Assembly (NCBI GenBank): GCA_950295325.1
Contig: OX485803.1
Coordinates: forward strand, 58,419,554 to 58,483,553
Reading direction: 5' to 3'
DNA length: 64,000 bases
Source of the DNA: Polytrichum commune
Lineage: Eukaryota > Streptophyta > Polytrichopsida > Polytrichales > Polytrichaceae
The notes beneath the pieces were generated by a model. It was not told the origin of the DNA. It did not search any database and was given only the letters and a program-made list of their open reading frames with translations. Shown in pieces: positions 10,569 to 20,785 of this stretch; position 1 is the stretch's first letter, and every line of letters starts with the position of its first letter. The position numbers and the translations under genes were made by a program.

Positions 10569-13500
10569 GAACCAACCTGCAACGGACTGACGAGAGAAAC
10601 TATTTCGTTCGGACTCGATTGGAGCGGCTCATGTCCTCGACAGAGGAGCCCATATACTTGTTGCAGTAGAGATAGTGGTGTCTGAAATTTTGGTGATTTG
10701 CAACCATGATGCTGTGTATAAGAGGTTGACAAAGTCTGTGTACATTATCTGCCGTATATACATAAAGAGCCGAATCATCTTTTCTCTTAAAAATATTGTT
10801 GCCAGGCTGATTGTTCGTTTCTCTATACCTAATCGAAACTTGATCCCTTAGAAGTGGTACCCTTGTCCCACTTCAAAAACAATGCGATCCATGTGACGAG
10901 ACAAGTTCAGTGAAGGTTTTTCCCAGCGACATCGCTCAAGTGCAAAATTGTGATATCATTCGGGTTTTTTTTCTTGTTCTCTATCTTTAGATCAGATTTG
11001 CGTCTTCAAATTTGTGTTGCATTAGCATGTTTTTCATGAAACATCAACAAAAATCAGATTGAAAATCGATATCAGACCTCTCTTGATTTAGTTACAGTTA
11101 TTGGAAGTGCATGATCATTGTTTTCTTAACTGAATACATAGGTCCTCCTAATTGTGGTCACTATTGAGTGTGGAGTACTTAATAAAACTTCAAGATGTTG
11201 TCCAATCTCTTTTAAACATGTGTCTTATGTTGTTTGTTCTTTGATCCTCATCTAACCACACCAATCAAATTTAGGGGTCTGATTAAAAAATGAAACCAAT
11301 TAACACCAACATACCTTGCACTATTGCAAAGGAGAATTCCTCTCTTACGCGTGTGCACACAACTGCCTTCCATTTCTCAAGCATCTGAGTGTTGCTGTCC
11401 TTAACCTACTTGGAGTCAATTTGCCTACTTACTACGGGAAATTAGGTATTCACATGTTGATTCAAGTTTGCCTGCAATCGGCGCTTCGTGCCTGGTTCAC
11501 ATTTGGAAATGAACCACCGACCGATAAGAAATTGATTTTTCTGCTTCTTGTGCCCCATTGCTTTAGAACCCATCTCACATTGGGACCCTTTATGGACATG
11601 AACCATATCTTATGCTGCTTGGAAATCGTGGTTGCAGCGTGGAACCACTTTTCAGTCAAGCGGTTGGACATGTTCAGTTCAGCAAGTAGTGAGAACAAGT
11701 CTAGGCGGTTCTGGATTGCACACTAACTATTCAATCTGGCCATGGATATTATATGTTGTTTTAAAGAGAGTTAAAGGCTTGAAAGTGGTTGGAATTCTAC
11801 TCCATTTTGTCCAAATCGCTTTGTGGAGCCATTGGCATTGAGACAGGAACATGCTCAGTTGCTCAAGGATTACAGAACCTATAGGCAAACGCTGTGTTAT
11901 TTCCTGACTGCTTGTAACACTGTGCAACACTCCAATCCCTTCTGTATGGATGTGGCATCATCTGAATATCTGATTATTCAAGCCTGTGAGCACTGGCCGC
12001 AAACACTAAATGAGATATGGTATTTAGTGTTGGTGACACTATTCTGCGGTTTACGATTAGTATTGAGCAAGAGAATTAGTATTGGTGACACTAAATATCA
12101 CATTTAGTGTAGCCAATCTAAAAAGATTCCTAGTGGCCAACAATAGTAGAGAGAAATGGCTGCCAGCATATTATTTCCCTATTTACATTTTTACCAGGAT
12201 CTCAATCCCCATCCCAAGGGCATGTGAGATTTGTCACAGAATCAACCTAGAATTTCAAGCCCATTACTGGATATCCAGATGCAGATAATGCTTAGTGAAC
12301 TCAATTTAAAATCAGGAATGTGTTTTGAAGCCAGTCAATGCACCCTGTAGCAAATACATTGTACAAAGTATTCACTTGAAGCAAGTCTGCATCATATTCT
12401 AGCACATTTTAATCTGTCCCGTGGAGATAAGTGTGGAGATTCCCTGAATAAAAGTAGTGAACCTTATACGAGGATAAGGAATTTCAGAATGCAACATGCC
12501 TTGTAGATGTGGTGAAAGCTTTGGGATTTAGCCATGTGCCAGACTAAGATGATCCAAAGTAAGAGATTTGGTCTACCCGCTATTTGATACTGACGTGCAG
12601 AAACTTGCACTCAATTTGAGCACAAAACAGAACACTTACATAAAAGTAACGCATTTGACATGTCATATAGCCTCTTGTTTCTTGGAAAAATCTACGTGCA
12701 TGCCTGGTGATCAGGGGAAAGAAAACCTCATCTCATAATTTCTCCTGGAAGTCTACACATGCCTGTGGTCAGTCATTACAGATAAATTTTAGTTTACAAA
12801 CTTTCATGGCGCTTTGCTTTCATGGACAAGAGGACAAGAGATAATGCACCCTAAAGATGATTCTGTCAAGGGCCATAAAACCAACTGAAGTGCAAGTCAA
12901 TGCGCCAAAAGTGCATGTTGCATAGAGAAACTGCTTTCAAAAGGACAACAAAACACCAACTGCTTCTGTGGTGGACACTCTCCGCTGTTGATCTTTTGAG
13001 AGGCGTTGTGTACTTCACTTTCTTGTGCTTGAGCAATCACAAAATGCATATTAGAAAAATGAGCATGCTTTACAACTTCAGCGAGAGGAATGGCTTGGCT
13101 AGCAGGTCATGAAGTCTGGGGAGAGTCACTAAAATGTGATGTGATGTGTATTGTGTATTATCAGCATGACTCAAATCACTGGGAATGAAAAATGAACTGG
13201 AAAAAAGCTGTTATCGCCACATCAAATTGAGAGGATCGTGATGCTCTCAAGACATGAAAGAAGCATGCAAGGGATGTTTGAAGCAGTTACATTGTCGCTG
13301 CTTTTCGCACAGTTGAGGAAGAGTAGCTGCATTCTGTTTGAACAAAAGTTCGCCATGTGAGCTACCCAGGTTTTGTACAGATAGAGAATTCTTCGTCTCT
13401 CTTCATCTTGAAATTTATGCTACAGAGTACAAGATTGTCTCGGGCAGCCCAGAAGTCACCCGGCTTCTCCCACTCCTCAGATAACAAATGCGTTGTTCAG

Positions 13501-13701
13501 ATTATTGTGCAGATAATTGTCCCTCGATCAATTGCAAGTCATTATACATCTCCACTGATGCATTCACGTGTGGGATTGTGCCACTCAAAGTGTAGAGCAT
13601 GTTCCTCGGTGGAGCCCCAAGTTACAGGGGATTAGAAAAGCCGATATACTTCAAAAGACACCGTGAAAAATTGAATTGCACGACACCCGTGATATCTTTT
13701 G
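10569..13701. other. intergenic region between convergent AWPM-19 genes
   Basis: About 3.1 kb carries the 3' flanks of both AWPM-19 copies. A plus-strand frame at 11,316-11,726 lacks an ATG start and resembles no family I recognise. A short palindrome, ACACTAAAT...ATTTAGTGT, lies at 12,089-12,111. I see no RNA gene. Confidence 0.5.
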
Positions 13702-15365
13702 TCAACCACATTCGTGCATTTGTCCTTGAAGGCCATGGTTATGATGTATGTGGTTATGGCCGTGAACACATTGCTGGCCATGACCGCCCATTCCGCCGAT
13801 TGGGCCGAACGGATGGATAGGGTGACCCATCTGGCCCAACAGCTGGGGGTTCCTGAATCCTATAGATGCCCTTCGCAGAACCGGACCGTGCAGGGCCAGA
13901 AAGTAGATCAGCTGAAATACAGACAAGATGATGATCATAGCCTCTATTGCTTTCTGCAACCACCCAACGCGTCAACCCACACTCGAATCTCAAGAAGCTG
14001 CGCTTCTTACGCTTATTGAATTGGAGATGGGGGTGACCTTAAATTATGTTTGACGCTTTCACAAGGTTACAGTGGTTAATGTTTGCTATTAGGTCTCACT
14101 TGACATCACTTTCAGAACTGAAACTTTGCAAGCGAGACAAAATCTGGGGTTACAGCACTCTGAGGTATTAGGATTCATCAGAATATGAAACTGCAAGGCT
14201 TTGAGGACATTTTGCAAGCAGTATTTTCTTACCAGTCTTGTAGGCCTGTACCCAATGTTACTTTCAATCTCCTTGGCTGCAATTCTGAGCCCGCGCCGGA
14301 GCGCACACACACACACACGTTTTGTGTCAGGAATTAGGTCAGCGACAACCATGTTTGGAAATCTACTATACATTTGGAACTTTGAAACAGCGAGGACACA
14401 TGGGCTGCGACGGTGCGTGGACGGCAAGGGTTCAACGTCGACATCTTGAGCGGATGGCCCCGTAAATTTATTCATATACACGGGTGCAACGCGTTCAAAC
14501 TAGTGGCTATACATCAATGTAGGAATGCAGGAATTAGCGCTAGCGCGCAAAACACATACATGTTTTGTGTTGGGAATTAGGTCAACCACAACCATGTTCG
14601 GAAATCTACAGTACATTTTGGGACTTTGAGACAGCGAGGTCGCATGGGCTGAGTTGTGAGTGAACGGCGAGGGTCCGTCAACATGTTGAACGGATGGCCC
14701 AGTAAATTTAATCATATGCACGGGTGCAACAGGTTCAAACTTTTTCCTATACAGTTATCTAAGAATGCAGGAACTGGACATGTGGCTGTCACTGCAGCCG
14801 CAAATGACAAGGTCCTGTTAAAGACCGGAGGCAGAGGACAGAGGGGCAGCGGATGTACAAACTTACCCCATGGCGAGGAGGGTGAGGAGCCAGGTGATCA
14901 AGGAGGTTGCACCTGCCACCGCAAGGCTGTCACTCCTCCACACAAACATATGATGGATTCCAGCAAGAGACGTGGCTAACCCCACCATGCAGGCAATCAA
15001 GGCCACCGGCAAAAAAAATGTTGTAATGCTGTCACCTGCACCCTAACCCAGAGAATTCAAAATGCTTCAACTTCCTGTCACGATCATGATCAACAGCCGC
15101 ACCTTTCTCCTCCACCATTTCTAATTTCCAGCCGCAATTAGTTACGACTATAGCTCTGCTTCCAGCTTATATGAAGAATACTGGAACCCTAGCTCTTTGA
15201 ATGGAGTGGAGTTGGCGACCTACCAATTTCATTTTCACCATACTTGTTGTTGCTGTCGAAGTTTCTGTTCAGAGCCCAACCCGCGAAGCAGGCAGTGACA
15301 AAGTATAAGATAAAATTGATGATCAGCATTGGTATGGCCAAAGCCCTTGCAACCCCAAACGCCAT
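13702..15365 (-). CDS. AWPM-19-like plasma-membrane protein with His-rich tail (copy B)
   Basis: Minus-strand gene of four coding exons: 15,365-15,224, 15,035-14,867, 14,284-14,233 and 13,953-13,702. All borders are GT-AG and the product is 204 residues. The first three exons have exactly the same lengths as in the plus-strand copy (142, 169 and 52 nt), and the proteins align throughout: MAFGVARALAIPMLI, GWALNRNFDSNNKYGENEIG, ACMVGLATSLAG, WRSDSLAVAGATSLITWLL, AAKEIESNIGYRPTRL, EAMIIILSVFQLIYFLALHG. Four membrane segments are expected. The last exon is 87 nt longer than in copy A. It adds a Gly/His/Met tail with ten His and two Cys in the final ~40 residues (GGMGGHGQQCVHGHNHIHHN and following). 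That tail could bind metal ions; this is inference. Intron 2 contains a ~240-bp tandem duplication. No ACGT core is present in the 430 bp upstream. Confidence 0.9.
14300..14778. repeat. ~240-bp direct tandem duplication inside an intron
   Basis: Two adjacent direct copies (about 14,300-14,537 and 14,538-14,778) lie in intron 2 of the minus-strand AWPM-19 gene. They share ATTAGGTCA, ACAACCATGTT, GGAAATCTAC, ACAGCGAGG, GCGGATGGCCC/ACGGATGGCCC, a GTAAATTTA block, CACGGGTGCAAC and AGGAATGCAGGAA. They differ by substitutions and small indels. A CA microsatellite sits at the boundary near 14,303. Confidence 0.8.
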
Positions 15366-16238
15366 CTGCCACAAACCTCACGCCCACCGCACCCCCAGAT
15401 CTATGCAGCAAATAAATTAACCCCCTCCACCACAAATATATTTTCTGACCTAAACCTGGACCACACGGCCACACAGCGAGTGCATTCAGATCATGTAACT
15501 TCTTTGCTACTGAAAAAATGATTCCTCCATGCTTCCGGGTGGCGATGCAGCACGAACTAGCAGAATCTCCTCGAGCATGAATTGCAACCCTTCCTGCACC
15601 GGACACCCATCCCTGGGGTCGCCTTGGAGATGATCTGGCTCTGCGGCTGACGCTCATTGTGCTAACTTCGACTTCCTCGACTTAATGCTTTCCCTTACAA
15701 GTTGGGTTGCTTGCTTGTCCCTTGGCGAGGAAAGGGTCGACCGGTAAGTTAGTTGGTTGGTAACTTAGGTGGAAATTCTCCGTCGTGCTGGTGCTGGTGC
15801 GTCAGCAATAGGCGGCTTACAGTTGAGTCCGGCCTGAGCATTCAAGACAATAACTTGAATTAGGTTTGGAGGGCGGGCTAGGGAATGAGGCCATTCATTC
15901 CAATTCTTGGTTTGAGAATTCAAGGCAATACTTTTGGAGCGAGGCCATGAGTTCTCTAAGTTTTCAGCTGAAGAATTCAAGGCAATGCGTTTGGAGGGCC
16001 ATGGAACGAGCGCATGAGTTCGCATTCCCAGCCTAGAAAATTCAAGGCAATAGGCGTAGAGGGCCAGGGTTCATAAGGCCATGAGTTTGAGTTCCCAGCC
16101 CAAGAAATGAAGGCAATAGGCTTAGAGGGTATTCAAGGCAATAAGCTCAAAGGCCATGGAATGAGGGCATGAGTTCGAGTTCCCGGCCCAAGAATTGATG
16201 GCAATAGGCTTAGAGGGCCAGGACTCATGAGGGCATGA

Positions 16239-17366
16239 GGGGCGGTTTACACTATGGACCATGAAGTCGTCCCACGTAAGAGGCCTATTTTGCGTGGGAC
16301 GACTTCATGGGACGACTTCCATGGTCCGAGTTACAAATATTAGTTTTCATGGTTCATGGGCCCTTCACTAGGTGTAAACCGAATGTAGACCATGAAGAAT
16401 GACCATGCACCAAAAAGTGGAGGTGCTGATTTTTTTAATACATGCCCAAAAAGGGCAATTTTGAAAAAAAAAAATTAAGTTTGATCATTCCTTGTCTTCT
16501 CTTGGGCTTCACTTGTCTTCACTTCTTGTTAAATGTGTCGAAGATGTGGCTTGCAAATCTTCTCACAACAAATTTTTTTAAATAAAATAAAATGAGCAAT
16601 TTAATTTGTACATGCTCAATGTAATTTACATGTGACATGTACCTTGTGTTGTCACTACACTAAATAGGATTTTTAGTGTTTGATTATATTTAATGTTGTT
16701 ACCACCCTACCTTGCTCAACACTAATTTTCAATTCTTTGATAATTAATGTTAGAGGATTTCCCATTGCACTTCTTTTGACTACCCTGATCTACAATCACT
16801 AAACCATTTTTGTTTTTTGTTTTGCAACTGCATTTTGTAATATTATTGGGGTGTGTAATATACCGTTGGAAAGGTATTTTCAAGACCTTTCCAACGGTAT
16901 ATTACAAGCCCCAAAATTCCAAACATTACATTTTGGTAGACCAAAGAAACAAATCTGCACTTGAATTCTTGAGTTCTAGATGTCCCGCGTTGTTTGGTGA
17001 AACACGTGTGAGCCGGTTTAAGGGGTAGGGCAAGGTATTGCTGGTATGTCTTGTGGGCTATGGTATAATTAAGGCGCTTAAAAGGTAGATTCATTAAAAA
17101 TTTATTGAAATGGAATTTCTTTGACATGGGCCCTTGCCTTTTCCTACCAGACCACCTTTCTTGCCTCTCTCAACGCAAAACCCGTTGGACCATGTCAGTG
17201 CATTTATTAGGCCTTAAAAATTATATTTTGGGGACCTCGACCTCCATGGTCCCTCTGCCATTTTTTCCTTAGTGTAAACCAAAGTTGTCCCGGGAGAACT
17301 TCAAAAGCCAATCAGCTGCCTTGCAGATGCTTGGTCCAACTTCATGGTCCATAGTGTAACCGCCCC
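16239..17366. mobile_element. non-autonomous DNA transposon with 28-bp TIRs
   Basis: The left end is GGGGCGGTTTACACTATGG...; the right end is the reverse complement of GGGGCGGTTACACTATGG..., and the match continues into GACCATGAAGT, about 28 bp with one single-base indel. TGA (or TGAG, as one G is ambiguous) flanks both sides. The flanking DNA is one split minisatellite unit, so the empty site can be inferred. There is no transposase frame. Internal hairpins occur at 16,258-16,311 and 16,856-16,906. A 3-bp target duplication with TIRs not starting CACTA could point to a PIF/Harbinger-like group, but this is uncertain. Confidence 0.8.
16856..16906. repeat. perfect hairpin inside the transposon
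   Basis: TAATATACCGTTGGAAAGGT is followed after about nine bases by its exact reverse complement. A stem of 20 bp with a short loop is expected in single-stranded DNA or RNA. Confidence 0.85.
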
Positions 17367-18089
17367 TGAGTTCAAGGTCCCAGCTTGAGAATTGAAGGCA
17401 ATAGGCTTAGAGGGCCAAGACTCATGAGGGCATGAGTATGATGAGTTCCCAGCATGAGAATTGAAGGCAATAGATTTAGAGGACCATGCCTCATAAAGGC
17501 AAGAGCCCCGTGCACCCGGGGGGGGGGGTCCCACGTTGTGTGAATTAGGAAAATACATGCAATTAAAGTATGCTACCGCTATATTATATGCTATACAATT
17601 CTGAGAAAATCATGAATTTCTTACTAGAGATATAAAATCATTGACAACATATTTTGTATATATTTTCCAGAATTTTGATTCCTCATATGATTGTTTTAGT
17701 TGAATTCTACATCATTCTAGCTAAAAATGCATTGTTCTAGTTATAATTAGTTATAATTCTTTCCTATCTGATAGATATCATATACATCTATTAAAAAAAA
17801 TTGATAAAAATTGACCCATTTTAGTGATGTGTCTTAAAAATATTAGTTTTATTCTTATTGGACGTGGTATTGACCTTGACAAGTGGAGTGAACTTAGTTT
17901 CACACTAATTTTGGTTAGGAAAACTTCTAGGTTAAGTAGGGTAGTCTTGAAATTTTGGGTCCCTTAACTTGCATATTTGAAGATTTCCATAAATTTTGTA
18001 TTACCAAAGGTAGATTCTCAGTTCTATACCATTTGGTGACTTACATACATGGCTAGGAATCTTGTCTTATATACTCAAGGAGAGAGTTG

Positions 18090-18800
18090 TCTTTTTTTCA
18101 AAGTTGTTTTCAAAGCTTGATCTTCCTCTTTTCAGAGGCCTTTTCCATCCTATTCTTCATCAAAATAAAGCAAGGGTGGGTGGGTGGGATTTTCTCTCAT
18201 CACAAGTCTATTACTCACCAAAACATATTTGTCATTGTAGCCATGAATGTAGTGATATGTTCTACATCATATGAAGTAGTTTGAACTTTCAACAAGGAGT
18301 ATGTATTCTCATTAGAGTGGTTATATATGTTATCAAGTTTCTTTGCTTTCAAATCAAAGTTTGATAGCATAAAGTATCAATTGACATGTAATGATGTGTG
18401 TCATGTTCACAAAAACACATTACATCTAGCAGCTAAGTTCAGAACATAGTCTAGTATGTCACTACATTGTGCATAACAACTATTGTTACAACCAAGTAAT
18501 AAGTTAAGGATGTAATATGTAAACTTACATACCTCACTTGTATGTATTCTCAATATCTCAACTACTTTCTAGAGGTTGTATACATATCAAGATACTAGTT
18601 CAAAGTAAAACAATAACTTTCACAAGTATAAGATCATAAAGTGAAAGAATATCCAAACATGAGTAATGTACTATTGTTGGTGTTGAAAATGTGAAGAGCT
18701 AGCCTCACCTGCACCCGTGCCAACCCAAACATACAATTGTGTGTTAGAAAGGTGTGTGTCAAGTGTCTTCAGCTAAGCTCAGTTGCAATCCATGTCACAT
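18090..18800 (+). repeat. LTR-like repeat copy
   Basis: CTTCCTCTTTTCAGAGGCC and GCAAGGGTGGGTGGGTGGGA at 18,122-18,190 match 2,305-2,370. The GTGAAGAGCTAGCCTCACCTG block near 18,690 and TCCATGTCACATTTAC near 18,788 match the 2,762 and 3,866 copies. Order and spacing are broadly conserved. Confidence 0.55.
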
Positions 18801-19267
18801 TTACTTCACCTGTAAAGTCCATTGAATGTTTGTAAATACCAATACTCACTACAAAACAATGAGTATACAAACATGCTCTTTTGCCATATTGTGCAACTTC
18901 TTGGATAGTAACAATCTTTAGTACACCAAACACCATGCACCTCCACACTATTCTTGTATCCACCTTCTAAGCCAAGAGTTTGCTCCTTCAAGCATGTAAA
19001 AGAGTTCTCACATGAAGGAGCTTAGGATTTAAGTATTGGTTTAATAAGGTATAGTGGCCGCTTTAATTAGGTCACTGAAAACCCTAAAACGTGGAGCGTG
19101 GTAACTCTCCTTTACCATGGTAAGTTAACTCATGGTTAGGTTTAGTTTATTGTTTTAACTGTGGTGTAGATTATACTAAGTGTCCTAGTCTTAGTAGAAG
19201 CTTTTAATCAATTTTTCAAGAATGTTACATTTAAGTATATCTCAATGGCAAAATCTAGAGCAAAGCG

Positions 19268-19295
19268 GGAGAGAGAGAGAGAGAGAGAGAGAGAG
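19268..19295 (+). repeat. (GA)n microsatellite
   Basis: About 14 GA units in AT-rich intergenic DNA. Confidence 0.95.
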
Positions 19296-20557
19296 TTGTG
19301 AATATTTTTTTAGATAACAATTATTTATTTCAAAATTAATTCATGAAACACATGCCAATGATGGAAGGCTTGCATTATTTGATATTGGTTGTAGGCACCA
19401 TAATAGGTCTTTGCGATATTTGATATTTTTCTTTTTGTACTCAAGTTAATAGTGTTATTTAATGGAAATATAATTTATTGATATCATAGTTGATTTAAGA
19501 ATGTTGCATTCATAATATTTGGCAATTGAATATGAGGGGGTTTAGTAACATTTTCAAGTGCATACCTTCAGTTCTAGATAATTAGTACTTCAACCATTAC
19601 ATGAAATTTTAAAACCGGCCATATACTTCAATGTAGGATTTGTTAGCTAGTATTTAATTAATTCCGGATTTTTGATGAGTTTGGAAATGTGCAAGCAATT
19701 TTGGGAAATGTAAACACTTGTGTTCCAAGTATTATCATTGTACTTGTCATTTAGCCATTATGTAGATGATTGTTTATTTAAAGACCTTGGAGATATGTGC
19801 AAACATTTTGGCATCATAATGGAGATAAAGCGACCTTGTGGCGGCAATTCAATCCGGAAGTGGCCAAAAAAATCTGAAATTATTTAAATACTAGTTACGA
19901 ATCACATACATGAGCAAACAAATCCTTTGTACATTGATTATGAACATTACACATTCATGTTTTTACCTTTTCTTAGAATTTCGAGGATGTGTTGGTTCAA
20001 GCTTCAAACACTCCAACATACAATATATGAGTTTTATGTCGAAATCTTAGAGTTTTTAGTTTAAATCAAACACATATTAAAGGCCCTGACTCATAGACCT
20101 TACTTTGGAATCCATTTACAAGACGCGATTGTACAGATGGAATCCACACAACTTTTGGGACAAATACACATAACCTTGAGACTCCTACATAGTGCCATGA
20201 TCACCAAAAAAATCCTAATTCACATTTTGTCTCATTTATTCGTCATGTGGGTAAACACACATTAGAAGAAAAACATCCGAAATTCATAGGCAAATGGTAA
20301 AACCAATTCTTTTTGGAAAAGGTGGTCCAACATGTGTGCATAACATTACTCAACAAGACGAGCATGCTATGTGATGCCTTAAATATCGCCCAATATGTGT
20401 TGAATCTTGCTCTCATGATTCTGGACATACCACAGCTATAACACTCAACCTAAATCGCATACAAATGATACAATGGGGAAGCATAATTAACAACCACAAC
20501 TCTCCTTCAAAAAAGGTGCAGATCCAAGTCTCTTGTCCTCTCGACATTGCTTATCTA

Positions 20558-20785
20558 CAGCAATGCCCGGGAAATTTTTGGGCATAGTCGGTCAAGATCC
20601 CAGTGATTCTAAATCCAGCTAGTTACATGTTGACATCTTCCGGTCTTGTTTTATTCATTTGAGGTATATTCTATACATTCTTCTCAAACGATCGGTAATT
20701 TTTCTGAAGCCTTGAACTTCCACCGGTTATTTCTCAAACTCAACCGGTTCATCTGTGAGCAACCGCCGGTTCTCCCCAAGCCCTG
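20558..20785 (+). repeat. ~230-bp inverted-repeat element, copy 4
   Basis: It begins CAATGCCCGGGAAATTTTTG (from 20,561) and ends AACCGCCGGTTCTCCCC. All internal blocks are present (CATAGTCGGTCAAGATCC, TTACATGTTGACATC, GGTATATTCTA, CTCAAACTCAACCGGTTC), which makes it one of the best preserved copies. Confidence 0.75.

Larger units (their letters stand above)
15838..17510. repeat. ~60-bp minisatellite interrupted by a transposon
   Basis: About nine imperfect units carry GAATTCAAGGCAATAGGC, then TTAGAGGGCCA, then CATGAGTTCGAGTTCCCAGC. They run 15,838-16,238 and resume at 17,367-17,510. The interruption is the transposon at 16,239-17,366. It creates several spurious repetitive minus-strand frames. 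Confidence 0.8.
17511..20557. other. gene-free AT-rich stretch
   Basis: No supportable gene. It contains the LTR-like blocks of the 2,262-5,800 family again (18,112-18,210 and about 18,690-18,800) and a GA microsatellite at 19,268-19,295. Confidence 0.55.

Noticed and set aside
11316-11726. 136-codon plus-strand frame between the AWPM-19 genes
   Set aside because: It does not start with ATG, has no recognisable domain, no supporting splice context, and overlapping frames of similar length exist on the other strand.
15765-16025. Repetitive minus-strand frame with recurring ALNS-type segments
   Set aside because: It is generated by the ~60-bp minisatellite and is not a protein.
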